DNA of 64,000 bases from Brachionus plicatilis (GCA_010279815.1 QEOQ01000092.1:74118-138117); one strand, 5' to 3'; positions 11,132-25,200 are shown, counted from the stretch's first letter. The notes: generated by a model from the letters alone, not told the origin. A program made the numbers and translations.

Positions 11132-12170
11132 TTTTTTGCGGATAGTCCCTAATATTTGATGATTTTTCAAAGGATTTTCCAAACAAACTTTTTATTCTTT
11201 TTAATTATTTAAATAAAATTGATTTAGATTTTAAAAATTTATTTTAGGATCCCTAAATACCTTTTGAGGAGAATCTATAAGAATTTCCGCGAAAAAACGG
11301 CTTAAAATGGCAAAAATCAGCAAATTTTTTGTCGGATTAATGACTGTTCGCCAAAAAAGTTGACGATAAAAAAATACTGTCAAAAAATTTTTTTGGTCGA
11401 ACAATAATCAAACAAGGTAAAATAAATGTCTTAAAAAACTGAATTTTACTGAAGTAGTTGGATAAAAAAATATACTAATAATAAGCATATATTTATTTCA
11501 ACTAATGAAATAATCAGAGCTGCTGGTCAAAAGTCAAACTACACAGTCAGAATCGTTTAAAGTTGACTTATACGATACTTTTTTGGATGAAATTTGTTTT
11601 CTCGTTCATCACATTCTTCAGTTATTTAAAAAGTTCAATTTTTCCTCTACACTTAAAAATAAACATAAACTTATCAAAATACTGTTGATTGATTTTAAGT
11701 CCAAAATTAGAGCAAATGAATTTGAAAATATCTGATAAAACCCAGAAAAAAAGAAATAATAAAAAAAAATTGATTAGTTTTAATTATTTTTGATAATATA
11801 AATATTATAGAGATAAAGAATAAAGAAACTTGTTAGTGTCTCAGAATGCTAGATGATAATTCCTTGACTTAAATTTTCTTTGGATTCATAATATTTAATT
11901 TTTAAATCTGCAACGAGATTCAGCTACAAAAAGCATGGCTTTAATCGCAATATAAAGCCATGCTTCTTTATCTTTTTTAATTCAAAAAATAAATGGAGCT
12001 GACTTAAGTATAGTTCTTTAAATATTCTTAAATTTTGAAATAAATAAATTATTTAAATAACAGTTAATAAAGTCTTAAACTTGGAATAAATGTAATATTT
12101 TTGAATAATTTAAATCAAATGCGTAGAAAAATTATTAATTGTGATTGGAAAAATTAAAAAAATTTTATTT
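11132..12170. other. intergenic, no gene seen
   Basis: AT-rich and without an open frame. It contains one perfect short hairpin, listed separately. Confidence 0.4.
11931..11965. other. perfect 13-bp hairpin, 9-nt loop
   Basis: AAGCATGGCTTTA at 11931-11943 pairs exactly with TAAAGCCATGCTT at 11953-11965. It lies in otherwise structureless AT-rich sequence 0.5 kb from the WD40 gene. It may be a small RNA, a cruciform or the core of an old MITE. Confidence 0.4.
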
Positions 12171-12430
12171 GAAAAGTTAAAAATATTTAAAAGATATTCG
12201 TAAAAATTTTTAAAAAGATTTTTATTAATTTGATTTTAATATTAAATTTATTACTTTAAAGTAATCCTCTTAAAGGAGATATGAAAAGAACTGATTTTAA
12301 AGAATAGAGATAATTTTCATTGTAAAATAAATAAAGAAAGCTGTAAAAAAAGCTATAACAATAACTCATTGAAAAAAAATATTAAAAACTAAAAATATAA
12401 AAAATAAAAATCTTAACTGCGATATAATAA

Positions 12431-13472
12431 TCAGCAAATATGCCAAAGTTTAATTGTTTGATCGTTTTTATTAAAACTACCACTTCCAGATATAAAAGTA
12501 TTATTGTCTAAAACTGCAAGACATCTAACCCAATCTGTATGCCCTTGAAATGTTTTTGTAGAGATACCTTTATCAATGTTCCAAAGTTTAATTGTATCAT
12601 CACGACTTCCAGAAATAAAAGTATTATTGTCTAGAACTGCAAGACAATAAACCGAATCTGTATGCCCTTGAAATGTTTTTGTAAAGATTCCTTTGTCAAT
12701 GTTCCAAAGTTTAATTGTTTTATCCCAGCTTCCAGAAATAAAAGTATTATTATCTAAAACTGCAAGATAAAAAACCGAATCTGTATGCCCTTGAAATGTT
12801 TTTGTAGAGATACCCTTGTCAATGTTCCAAAGTTTAATTGTTTTATCATCACTTCCAGAAATAAAAGTATTATTATCTAAAACTGCAAGACAAAAAACCG
12901 AATGTGTATGCCCTTGAAATGTTTTTGTAGAGATTCCTTTGTCAATGTTCCAAAGTTTAATTGTTTTATCCCAGCTTCCAGAAATAAAAGTATTATTATC
13001 TAAAACTGCTAGACAAAAAACAGAATATGTATGTCCTTGAAATGTTTTTGTAGAGATTCCTTTGTCAATGTTCCAAAGTTTAATTGTTTTATCATCACTT
13101 CCAGAAATAAAAGTATTAGTGTCTAAAACTGCAAGACATCTAACCCAATCTGTATGCCCTTGAAATGTTTTTGTAGAGATTCCTTTGTCAATGTTCCAGA
13201 GTTCAATTGTTTCATCACGACTTCCAGATATAAAAGTATTATTGTCTAAAACTGCAAGACAAAAAACCCAACTTGTATGCCCTTGAAAGGTCTTGATTAA
13301 TATTCCATTGTTTCCTTCAATTTGGTTTTCCAAATTTTCCATTCCTAAAAAAAAAAAAAAAGGTCCTCGATGAGCAGACCTTTGACGGTCGGAACTTTGA
13401 TCAAAAATTACTTTTCAATATAAATTTTTCCCATTCTTCGCGGACAATTTCTCGTAAGTTCTTGTTTTTCAT
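12431..13472 (-). CDS. WD40 repeat protein, right copy (seven blades)
   Basis: Exon 1 is 13472-13412 and exon 2 is 13344-12431, joined length 324 codons. A 67 bp intron between them ends in a T run and AG. The N-terminus MKNKNLREIVREEWEKFILK is two residues longer than in the left copy. Seven WD repeats of about 41 residues follow, enough for one complete beta-propeller, each with GHT..V, LAVLDNNTFISGS and IKLWNI. The repeats are nearly identical to each other in DNA, so they were amplified or homogenised recently. The last has a small insertion (GSFNKNDQ) and ends KLWHIC. WD40 propellers are protein-binding platforms; the partner is unknown. No signal peptide, so cytosolic or nuclear. Confidence 0.85.
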
Positions 13473-14059
13473 TTTTCCGTTGTTTCTTTTATAATATTAT
13501 ATTTATTTTATTTTATGAAATTTTGGATTGCTTTAAATAGAAAACTTTTTTGTTTATTCATTCCAATCATAAGTTAATAACTTAGCGACAATCTTTTTGA
13601 GTATAAGATACATTTTCTATCTTTCTTTTTAATTTGATAAATTTTGAATTAATATATTTGCTATTTCTATTTTTAATATTATTTTAACTTTTTATATTCA
13701 TTTTATCAAATTTTCGATTATTTTCTTATCTCTTATACTCACAACTTAATAATAAACGCCATTTTTAATGCTTCTTCGTTTTTTGAATAAAGCATTTGAT
13801 TTTATTTTAGAAAACTTTGAAAAAATATTTCATTCCAATTTTTTATTATAATTATTTTTGTTTAATTTTTTTTTAATTATTTATTTTAAAAAAATATATA
13901 AAAAACAATTATATAAATAAATAAATAGATTTTAATTTATTTCTCAACATTTCGTCCAAACAGCCTTTTTCATATTTAAGACTGAAATAAAAACAAATTT
14001 GATATATTTACTATATTTTGTATTGTTTTGTTTTTGTCAAATTTCCTGAAAAATTTAAA

Positions 14060-14450
14060 CTTGAAGCTACAAAAGAAAGTTGTCTACTTCTTTATTATCC
14101 TGCTATTTTGAGACATGTCTGAGTTTCTCTAGAAGGACCCCTAAAGATGAATCATCATCAATGTCTAGTGCCTCATGCCTTGCTTTTAGCCCCCACTTCA
14201 CACCCTTCGGCCTTTCACTTGTTTTTTTCATGAGTCATGACAAAGTCAATTACAATCAGGAATGGGTTTGGAGAGAGAACGCAACCTTGCCAAAGTCCTT
14301 TGCACAGCTTGAAGCTTTCAGATTGACCATTTTTCAGAATTATGCTTCGTTTGAATTTATCTTAGAAAAGCTTTATAAATTTCACAATCTTCTGTCAAAG
14401 GCTTTGTTGATTTCAATAAAGTTAAAAAAGTGGACTGTACCATTCCAGAG
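14060..14450 (-). mobile_element. LINE reverse-transcriptase fragment
   Basis: On the minus strand, with stops and frame changes, the RT blocks are in order: IEINKAFD (usually DF.KAFD), then GCVLSPNPFLIVIDFVM (usually QGC.LSP.LF...D), then GVKWGLKARHEALDIDDD (usually the region with F/YADD, here not intact). The + strand open frame at 14080-14454 is only its antisense. Confidence 0.6.
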
Positions 14451-14697
14451 TTAGATTTATGATATTTCTCAGTGCAAACGACTGGTTAATGAATCATTTT
14501 CTTTGTATTTTTGTTTCTAAGCTATTTAATTCTTAGATGCTTTAAAAAAGTTATCTTGACAAAAAAGATCACAAAAAATTTTTATGCAAAAAATTTAAAA
14601 TTCTTTATAAAATTTTGCATCTTTCCACTTTAAGACGAGTCAAAAGTCAAGACATGAAATAATTAGATCATTTTAAGAAGAATTTAGACCCTAAATA

Positions 14698-15033
14698 GGC
14701 AAAATGTTATTTATTGTACATTTTTATATTTTTACATTTTTACATTTTTGAGAGAAGAAAAAAAAAAAATCTCAAAATCAAAAAATCTAAAAAAATTTTC
14801 ACACAAGAAAAGTATTAATAAATTCGCAATTAATTAAAAGGGATTTTCAAAAAATTATCCTTGGTTTTTACATTTAAATTTTTCTAAAACTTTTTTTTAA
14901 GAAATTGCGAGTTTATTATTACTTTTCTTGAATGAAAATTTTTTTAGATTTTTTGATTTTGAGATTTTTTTTTCTTCTCTCAAAAATGTAAAAATGTAAA
15001 ATTATAAAAATGTACAATAAATAACATTTTGCC
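14698..15033. mobile_element. palindromic MITE, 9-bp TSD
   Basis: GGCAAAATGTTATTTATTG at left is the inverse of the right end, and most of the 336 bp is self-complementary, with repeated TTTTTACAT words. Flanks CCCTAAATA (14689-14697) and CCCTGAATA (15034-15042) are a 9-bp duplication with one mismatch. Confidence 0.75.
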
Positions 15034-15202
15034 CCCTGAATACAGAGGCTCATTTAGCATAATTTACATAAAGTCTTAAGTTTTAATTTTTTCCTTCTCA
15101 AATGAGCTCAAAAAATAGGAAATTAATTTTAGAGATTTTAAAAAAGTTTATTTTTTTTCAAAGCAATAGCTGGCTGATATCTACATCTCCATTGTTGAGT
15201 TC

Positions 15203-16231
15203 CGTCTTTTTTCATTTTTTTTATTTTTGGTATTAGTTTCCATTGATATTTAGCTTTAATCGATCTTTATTAGCTGAAATAAGCTCAAGCTTGTTGAACA
15301 TCTTTTTTTAATTTTTATTTATTGTTAATTTTATTTTAAGGATTTTAAAATCAGTGTTTTTTGTTTAATTTTGACAAGAGAAGGCAGAATAATGGTTTTT
15401 GTTTCAAATTTTTCTTCCAAATCTGACAATAGATTTACATTATTTAGTTATAATCAAAAATTATTTAGACATCATTTATATTTTTTTTATAATTCAAGGT
15501 ATTTAATTAAATAAATTTTTTTTTTAATTTTAAATTTACTTTTATCTTTAAAAAAAGTTTAAGCGTAAGAAACGATTTTATTAGAAATATTTTATTAAAT
15601 ATACTTATATCAAAAATTCTTATCAAATAAAAACTGTTTTTTAAATCATAAAGTTTATTGATAAAAAGTTTTTTTAAAATTATTAAAACATTTTTTAAGA
15701 TAAATTTATTTAATTGATAAAAAATGTTATCTAAAGGTAAAATAAATTGCTAGCCATTTTTTAATTTTTATTATGAAGAGTGAAAAATAATGATTATTTA
15801 TTTAAATAAAAAAAAATAAATAATAATAATTTTTTTTCATAATTTCAATGATTTCTCTGGGAAAAATAATGCTCTCAATTTTAAATTAAAAAAATTAATT
15901 TTTCAAAATTATTTTTTTAATTATTAAATAAAAAAAGTTTTAGTTAGTCTTTTTAAAAAGGACATTCGCTTGTTGATTAAGCCTGAAGCTTCTTTTTGGA
16001 CTCTAGACTCACTTTTATTTTTTTAATTTTTTAAGAATTTTTACAGAAACATTTAAAATGTCATTAGTAACCAAAAATTTTTAAATTCTTGACAAAATTG
16101 AAATTTTCAAAAACTAATTAGAAAATGACTATGAATGGCTTCAAAATTAAACACATTTGAAAAAATAAACCTCTCAAAACTAAAAGGTTTTGGAAAATAT
16201 TTTAAATTAAAAATTAAATTGCGCTATTAAA
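15203..16231. other. duplicated flank and upstream region of the Cys-rich gene
   Basis: 15203-15880 matches 7390-8060. From about 15880 to the start codon at 16232 the sequence has no counterpart in the left copy and should hold the promoter of the Cys-rich gene. I see no clear core promoter motif. Confidence 0.4.
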
Positions 16232-19200
16232 ATGATCGAGAGAGATCCTACAGCTTTAAATTACATAATTGACCAAAATAATGACAGAGATGAGCCCATT
16301 GAAATATACGAAGTACCAAATCTCCTCTTAAAAAAATCTTTTTTTAATTTTCTTTTTATCAAGTACAAAATCAAAGACAAAAAAAAGCTAAATGGCCGCT
16401 TTTTCAGCGCCAAGTTCTCTTTCTCCGGCTGCTTGCTGTCCCTGTTTGTCAACATAATTGCTTTGTTTGTATTCAGCGCTCTTTTGTTTGCTGTTTATTT
16501 GATAGTGGTCAATGCAAGTAATAATTTTCCAAAATTACCATTTAAAATAACTGAGTTTTGAAATAAATTACCTTTGAGGTTTACGTACCTATGGAGAATT
16601 TTGCAATAAAGACTCAGACTGTGACACATCATTTCAGCTTCGCTGCCAATTTGGCATCTGTAATTGTACTTCAGATTATTTTCACAAATCAATCACTTCC
16701 GGATGCGGTAAGTTCTGTGGTCTCTTATTTTTTTGTCTTTTTTTATAATTTTAAATAAATTCAGTCAGAAAACTAAACAATCTTGGATCATGCCAGCTAG
16801 ATGAACAGTGCTATGGTGGACAGTATTGTTTTAATAATGTATGTGATTGTTCAAATGACAGATTTTGGAATTCTACGACTCTTTATTGCCGTAATGTATT
16901 TTTTTTTATTTAATTAAAAATTAATTTTTTAGAGCTAAAGCTTTAATAAATTATTAAATTAAAAAATTTATAAAAAAAATATAAAATTTTAATGAAATTT
17001 TATTTTAGAGAAAAAGAGTGGATATGGAGGCTTTTGTTTAAATGATGTAAATTGTGGCTATGGTACAAACATGAATTGTGTATCATCCAAATGTGGCTGC
17101 TCGGATCCAAATGTGTCATACTGGAACGGGACTTATTGTGCACCAGTTCAAAGCTTCATGGGAGAATGCAAGACCAACAGCACTTGCAAACCATCAAGTT
17201 TTTTGCTCTGCAACACAACAGAATTATATCCCAACAAATGCGCCTGTTTGCCCTACCATTTCTGGAACAGTGCTAGCGAAATGTGTCAATCGATGAAAAC
17301 TGTTAACGAAACATGTGATTCTTCAGAAGAGTGCTTGAGTCATACCAAGTTGTTTTGTGGACTTCTGGAAGGAGTTGTGTACATGTCAGTAAAACGATGC
17401 ACATGTCAATCGGACCACTATTGGTCGCCAACTTCTAATTCATGTGGTAAGTTAAAGATGGAATAAAATTTAAAAACGTTTCTTTATTTTTGTTTAGAAA
17501 AAAAAGCTAGTTATGGTGAAGTTTGCACTGTTTGCGATAATACATTATTATTGAGTTGTAATGTGGCAAATTATTGTGCCTGTGATCCAACACATTTTTG
17601 GAATGGAACTTTTTGTGGTAGGCTTAATTTTTGGCAAATTGATATCTCAAGTCATTTTATTGTAGTCAATTTCATTTGAAGAAAAATAAAGTTTTTTTTT
17701 TAAAAGGCATCTCCAAGTAGGTAAATAGTAAGATCATCCCGTTTTTTTTTCATCCCCAAAATATTATCCCGTTGAAAATTATCCCATTTTCTTATTTAAG
17801 ACAATTATCCCGTTTTTGCAAAAAAGAAAATTGTTCCATTTTTTTTTAATCCCAAAAAGAAAAAAGGAAAATTATCCTGTTATTTTTTTATCCCATAAAA
17901 ATAATAAGAATATATCCATTTTTTTAAGAAAAATAAAATGAGAAATTANNNNNAAAATTTAAATTTATCAAAAAAATTAACTATTCCTAAAAGTTAGCAT
18001 TACTTGAATATCTTTCCAAAAAATACCATAATTGCTTGACAAGAATTCAACAGTATTTTTGTTGGATTCAGACATTATTCAATTTAAAATTATTTTATTT
18101 AATAAATGTTGATTGAGTAGTTTTTATTCAAAAATAATCAAGAGTTTTTTATTAATAAGAAATTAGTTGTCAATTATCTCTTTTTGATTAATATATTTTG
18201 GCATGCGGATGCATTCAAACTAAAAAGTTTTAGCATACATAATAAATAAAAGAAAAATTCCGGAAATAATTTCAAAAAAAATAGTATAATTTTCTAATAT
18301 ATCAAAACGGGATTTTTCCTTTATTTAAGAAAATGGGATGTTTTTTCTATTTTTTTTCCGTGATAAAAAAAGACGGGATATTTTTCAACGGGATATTTTT
18401 TTCAGGAAAAAAAGAAAACGGGATGATTTTACTGCCAATCCTCCAAATATTCTTTATCTTTTCTAAAAAATTTTTGATAATGTTTAATCATTAACCAGTT
18501 TTAAATAATAGTTATATTTTATAAACTATCAAAATAATCAGCTTAGCCTATCTTTAGAAGGTATTGAAAGATAAAATATAATTTAATTAAATAAATTAAA
18601 ACTTTTCTTTTATCTTTTTTATGGATTAAATTAAAAATTTTAAGATAAGTTCTTCAATAAAAACATGAAAATATTTGTTTAAAACCTATTCGAGCTTTGA
18701 TTCGTAAAAAAAAATCAAATTTAGAAAATTAAGATAATTTATTAAAACTAATTTTTTAATATAAATTTTTTTACAGTCAAAAAAATTAAAAAAAAGAATA
18801 AAGATTTTTTTTACAGCACCTTTCTTTCTATTGTTGCTTATTGGTAAATCCATGAAGATCTCGCTGAAATGACTGTTTTGAGAATATATGTTGGGTTGTT
18901 TATTAAGTTTTTTATTTTTTTGATACTTTATTTATTCAATAAAAAAATAAATTTTATTGGACTCTTAAATAATTTCCTTTGCTAGAAATATACATATCCC
19001 ATCTTTCTGGTAGCATTCTGATCCCTCGCTCGTAGAAGCTGGCTGGTTTTGAGATGAAATATTGATTGATGTCTTTTTTGATTTCTTCTAAATCTGAGAA
19101 ACTTTTTTCAATGAAGAAATGCTGCATGAATCTGAACAAATGTTATTCTGAATGAGCCAAGTTTTGTGAATAAGCTGGGTGGGATAAGACTTACCAGCCT

Positions 19201-22200
19201 AGATTATCTACCGTGCCCCGAGTCGTTTTTACTGCATGTGGCCAATCATTGTCATGTAAAAGAATCACTTCTCGCTTTCCTTTAGCTCTGTGTGGTCGTT
19301 TTGCTTCCAAAGCTAGGCTCAAACTATTCAATTGTTGTGAATAAAGGTTTGCGTTTATGGTTAGTTTGGTTGCAGTAGCTCTTAATAGATGATACACTTC
19401 TGATCCCACCAAACACATAGCATGACCTTTTTTCCTGATTATCTTACATCATTTGAATTTTTGATGATGTAAAAATCATCTGGAAAACGGTGATTTTTTT
19501 AATATCACCTGTCAAATATGTGATAATTTTTTTAATTAAATTTTTTTTTAAATGAAAATGACAAAAAATTTGCCAACTTTTAACAAACATTTTTTAAAAT
19601 TTTCTAATTCTCTTTTAAGTTCTTGATATATCAAATGGTTTAAATTGTGACAACAATTTTGATTGTGATTCAGCATTAGGTTTATCATGCGATACAACTT
19701 ACAGAAAATGCCTGTAAAAAAAGATTCAAAGATTTTTATTTATTTGAAGTCTTGTCACAATGATTTCATACAAAAATATTCCAAACTCTAAATTAAACTT
19801 TAATTTAAATTTCAAAACTTTTAAGGTGCGCTTCTACTCACTATTGGAAGGATTCAACGTGCAGTAATTTTCTTTGTCTGATTCTTTTTGTAGAGTATAA
19901 ATTTGTATTTTAAAGCTTTGAAACAAATAAATGGCACATACTGTAAAAAAGATATTGAATGCCAATCTCAAAATGGACTATCATGTGTTTCTGATAGATG
20001 CTCGTAAGGAAAATTTTATTGTATTCAAAAAGTTTTTTTTCTTACAATTTTTATTAATTAAAGGTGTCCAGCAACCAATTTTTGGAACATTAATATTTGC
20101 AGTATAAAAATAAAAACATTTTTTATTGTCAAATTTTAAATTATTTTTAAAAGATGTTAAATATGATGCTAATACTTATTGTACTGAAACTTTTCAATGC
20201 AAAGACTATAGGGGTCTCACTTGTATTAATGGTGCAGGAATTTCAAGCAAAAGCTGCCAGTAAATTATACCACAGTGCTGTTACGATACCACAAATATAC
20301 TTCTTTTTACACTAAATCTGGAAAACGGTATTATAATTTAGAGTAAATTATCGATATTTATGAGAAATTCAGGATATTTTTTATTTCAATTTTTCAAAAA
20401 AATATATCTTATTCAAATTTAATGAAAAAAAGTCGTTTGAATTTTTTGACACAAAATTAAATAATTAAAAAAATTATTTTAATTAATGAATTTATTTAAA
20501 AAATTGAAACGAATTAAATAAATGTAATGAATAATTTAAAAATGAAGTTTAATTAGAAGGACTTTTTTTAATTTAATTTAATTTAATTTAATTTTTTGCT
20601 TTTAAGATATTATTAAGGTTCCGGCAATTCTAATCAAGACTTTTTAATTTCGATATCAAATTCGGAAGCAACGTCCGGACTTGGACTTTCATTTTAGTAT
20701 TAATTAAAATATCTTATCGTATAAATTAATTATACTCAAGACTTGACTAGAATAATTTTTATTAAAGTTTTTTTGATAAACGCTTTAGATAAAAATTTAG
20801 ATATATAATATTAATTTAGATGGTTCGGGGATTAATGTGATAATGGGGTTCATAGTTCAATAACTTTTCTTTTAAATTATCCTTCATAATAATTTTTTTG
20901 TTACAAAATTCAGTAAATTTGTTTCATTTAGCTCTATTTTATTTTTTTAAATTAAAGAAACTTCTTCTACTCCTGGTTAACTTAAAAAATAGCCATAAAA
21001 TAAAGACAACAAAAAACTCAATTAATTTTAAGCTAAAATTTTGTTTTACTCAACCAATTTTTTTAGTTTCTTTTATCAAAAGAAAAAAAAGATCCAGGTG
21101 AAACATAATTGTTACAATACCTGCCAAAAAACATAAAGTTTTTTTTTTGATTCTGATAAAATTGAATAAATTTTACTTGATTTTTGTTAATTGATAAGGC
21201 ATTAATTGATTAAGTGATATTTTTTTTAATTTAAATATTTACAATCAAATGTTTAGCAATAAATTGTATTATAAATAATTTGGGAAATAATATAGGTTTT
21301 ACTTTATAATAATGAATTAATGGCATTTTTATTAAGTATCTAATGTTTTTTTAGATTCATTTATAATCAGAGTTGTTTAAAAGTCATAAGTCTCAATTCA
21401 AGCCCAAGTCCGGAATTATTTTTTTCAAAAGTCCATGTCCGGGCTTTAAAAATTTGAATACTGAAGAAGAAATTTATGCTGAAATTGCAACAAAATTCTC
21501 ATATATGGCAAATCTATTGCATTAGACAACCCAAGAGTATATAAATTTAAATAAAAAAAAAGTCTGAACTTGCACTTTTTTTTGGGACTTTTAACCAACT
21601 CTGTTTGTAATAATCATCAAAGATATTTATTCCAAGTCAATAGCTTACTTCTATAATTTTACATCATATTAAAATATGGAGAATGGTAAGCCATATTAAA
21701 TTTAATCAGTGAGATAAAAAACTTCTATCTCAGAGTTAAAATACTCAATAATAAATGAAATAAAAAACAGAGTATAAATACTCAGTCTTTCCCTAAAAAA
21801 GTAATCTTAAAAATAAAGATCCGAATGCTGAACAATTTTTAAATGAATGAAAAGGTTACAATACTTAAAGGAGATAAATTTTTGCTAATCTCTAACCGAA
21901 CATAATAGTTTTTCTTTATTTTTTTTTATCAATTAAACTTTAAATTTTTGAAAAATAAATTTTCATTGATGAATCTGCCCAATATTAAAATTAATCTTCA
22001 TTATTAAAGAAAAATCCCATTTTTGTCATCAAATTAATAAATAAATATCGATTTTTACCATAAATACGGTTTTTTATATTATTGAATTTTAGTAAAATAC
22101 CTTAAAAATACTTTATTTGAGTATCGTATCGTAGCATCATTGTAAATTAATATTGAATGAAAAAAACATAATTAAATTGTATAGATGCGGTACTAATTTT

Positions 22201-25200
22201 TACTGGGAACAATCGACACAAACTTGCAGTAAGTAATAAAAAAGATAAAAAAATATTCTTTTTAAAAACATTTTTTTAAAGATATTAAAAGATCTCATGG
22301 AATAACCTGTGCAAATGATTACGAATGTAAAATTAACATTGCTTTTTAAAATTTTGTTTAAAATTTAATTATTTAAGGTAGAGACAGCTTAGGCTTAATT
22401 TGTGCCAGCACTTGCTTGTAATTATTTAAATTTTTTCTAAATATAATTTTAAAAAAAATAAAAAATTAAATCAATTAAGGTGTCCCTATACCCATTACTG
22501 GGATTTAGACACTTGCAGTGAGTATAAAGCTTTATACAAAATGATTTTTTTTTAAAGCAAAAATTAAAAGATGAGAAAAAAACTTATGATGATTCGTGTG
22601 CCAATACATATCAGTGTAAAGACTATCTAGCCCTTCAGTGTATTGGTGGCAAATGCCAGTAGTGTAACAAAAATTTGATTTTTTGTTCTCTAAATTTTAC
22701 TTTTAGATGCAACAAAATGATGTATTGGGATGACCGCTATGGAGAAGGATGCCGTAAGTTGGCAAATTAAAATAAAATAAAAAAATTTTGATTTTCAGTA
22801 TTTAAAAAAACAAACAATACGGCTTGCAATGGAACGAACCCTCATTGTCAGGATTATGCTGGTCTTAGCTGCATTGGATATATTTGCCAGTAATTAAAAA
22901 TAAAATTTATTATAAAATTTTAAAATTTGTTTATTTATTTATTTATTTAAAGATGCACTTATCCAGATTATTGGGTAAGTAGATTAAAATTCTCGTTAAA
23001 TCAAAAAAAGTCAAAAAAAATCTAAAAAGTTTTCAATTATTCCACTTTTTTGATTTTTTTCAATTTTTAAAAAAAAATTTACAAAAATTCTAGAATTAAA
23101 AAAATACATTTATTTGCACGAATTTTCAAAAAAGTGTAAAAATTCAGAAAATTGTGGATTTTTTTTGACACTTTTTGGAAAAGTCATCATAACAAATCAA
23201 ATCAAATCAAATGTTTATATAATTTTTTTTTATAAAAGTAAATTTAGTTTAAAAAAAAAGTCAGCAAAAAAATTTTTTTTTGTCTTTTCACATCATAAAA
23301 TTTGTATTTTTATTGTATTTTTTATTGTATTTTTAGGTGATCAATCCAATTAGTTTCCAAATGGACAAATGTCGTGAGTTTTCTCTTCATTAAAAAGACA
23401 CTTTTCTAAAGTTTATACCTCAGAAAAACCTGCAGGCATAAATCAATATTGTGATGGAACAACCTACAAATGCGAGGATGGGTTGGTTTGCGAAATGGAT
23501 GTCAATGGCTTACAAATTTGCTCTTGTCCAAAAACTCAGCATTATGTACTTTTTTAAAAAAAAATTTCAAAATTTTATTTTAGTCAATATTTAGGATGGT
23601 GTTTCAGGAAAGTGTGGTAAGTGTACTAGAGTAAATTGAGTTGGCTGGCATTAATCCGATTTTTTTGCTGTGTCACAAATTTAGTTCTGATAATCCGGAC
23701 TTATTTGGCAAGATCGAATTAAAGCCAGACCACTGATTATTACATTAAAAAAAATTAAATTAAATATGGAAAAAGTTGATTTTAGAACTTATGGAGAAAC
23801 TTGTAGTTTTTGGGAAAATCCGTGTGATGACACATTAGGGCTGTACTGCCGAACGTCAGGTGTAAGCTGTAGCTGCCCAGATAATTTAGCAACATATAGA
23901 TGTGATTGTAGGAATACTCAGTAAGTATTATTTGCCAAAATATGCTATCGAAATAACTCGATTTTTGAGATATGTCATAAAAAGTGTTTTCATTAAATGT
24001 TTCATCACATTCTGATGGGTTCCTGTTTTTTCTTACACTTTTTTCTTGAGATTTTTAAGTTTAATAGAATTTAGATTTTTTTTAAATTATGAAATATTTG
24101 TTTCAGCACATACTAAAGCTAACAAACACAATTAAAAACAACCTTAGCTCTAGAGTTTTTTAGAAGTCAGATTTTTTTTTCTTTTAGTGCTGATTTGATA
24201 AAAAAATTTTTGGTAATTTAAAGAAATTTTTCGAAAAATTACGTAAAAAATTCCATTTTTTAGGGCATATTTAACTTCTTTCAGTAAATTAAAAACATTA
24301 AGAAAAATTTGAGAAAAAAAATACTGATTTTTTAATTCAGTAAAATTTGGAAATTTTTGGTAAAAATATTTAAAAAAAAATAAAGGTTGAATCGAATTTT
24401 TTTAATGCTTTATTCTAAATAATTGGTTTAATTGTAAGACCAGTCTGCAATTTTTTGAATAACGATCAGAATCACCTTTTAAAATAATTAAAAAACACAT
24501 TTGGTGAACTCTTTAGTTAAATAGTTAGAGTTTAATTTTTAATCAGAAATTTGAAAAAAAATATTGAAAATATTTTCTTTAACTCTTAAATTATTTATCT
24601 ATTTTTTATTTGTTTATCTATACCATATAAGTTAAATAAGATAAAATAAAATGAAATAAAAGATAAATAATTCATTTAGATTTAAATTAATATTCAATCG
24701 TTGAAAAACTCGTCAAAAAAAAGTCAAGTGCAAGTCAGGACTTTGAGTTGTTACAAAAATTTAAAAAAAAACAAGTCAAGATTTTTACTTATTTTAAGAA
24801 TAGAATTAAAATATATAAGTAAAATTGTTTGTTTAAATTTCTTTTTCAATGTAAATATTGAAACATAATTTTTTAAACAATTCAATAATTTTCATATGCT
24901 TTTTAAGTGAATTTATTAATAAAAAACAAAAAAATTGGTGCTTTAAAAAATTACAGAAATAAATTAAACAAGATAAATAATATTAAAAATTATATAAAAA
25001 ATATAAAAAATCAAGATATAAAAAAATATTTATGACTTGTTATTTTTAAAAAATTTATTTTCAAGTCCAAGTCATACTTTGACTTGTTTTTGAATTGTTA
25101 AGTTTTTTTTTCTTGACTTTTATACAAGTCTGTATAAAAATAAGCAATAATTGAAGTTAATAATTTTTTTATTTTTTTATAATTTGAAGGAGCTTTAGAA

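Larger units (their letters stand above)
14010..15202. mobile_element. 1.2 kb insertion in the right duplicate
   Basis: Left of 14010 and right of 15202 the sequence aligns continuously with the left duplicate at about 7388-7392, so everything between was inserted (or lost from the other copy). It carries a LINE reverse-transcriptase fragment and a palindromic MITE. Confidence 0.75.

Noticed and set aside
10964..11182. 72-residue minus-strand open frame
   Set aside because: It reads the AGCACAA/CAACACAA words of an inverted-repeat arm (ALFCL, STQLQNAQHK), not a protein.
14080..14454. 124-residue + strand open frame
   Set aside because: It is the antisense of a LINE reverse-transcriptase fragment with recognisable RT blocks on the minus strand.
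20898..21101. Lys/Leu-rich open frame in the Tc1-like element
   Set aside because: Low complexity, no start context, located in element arm sequence.
23114..23353. 79-residue open frame in an intron
   Set aside because: Runs of Phe and Lys from A/T tracts. It overlaps the acceptor of a real exon at 23337 in another frame.
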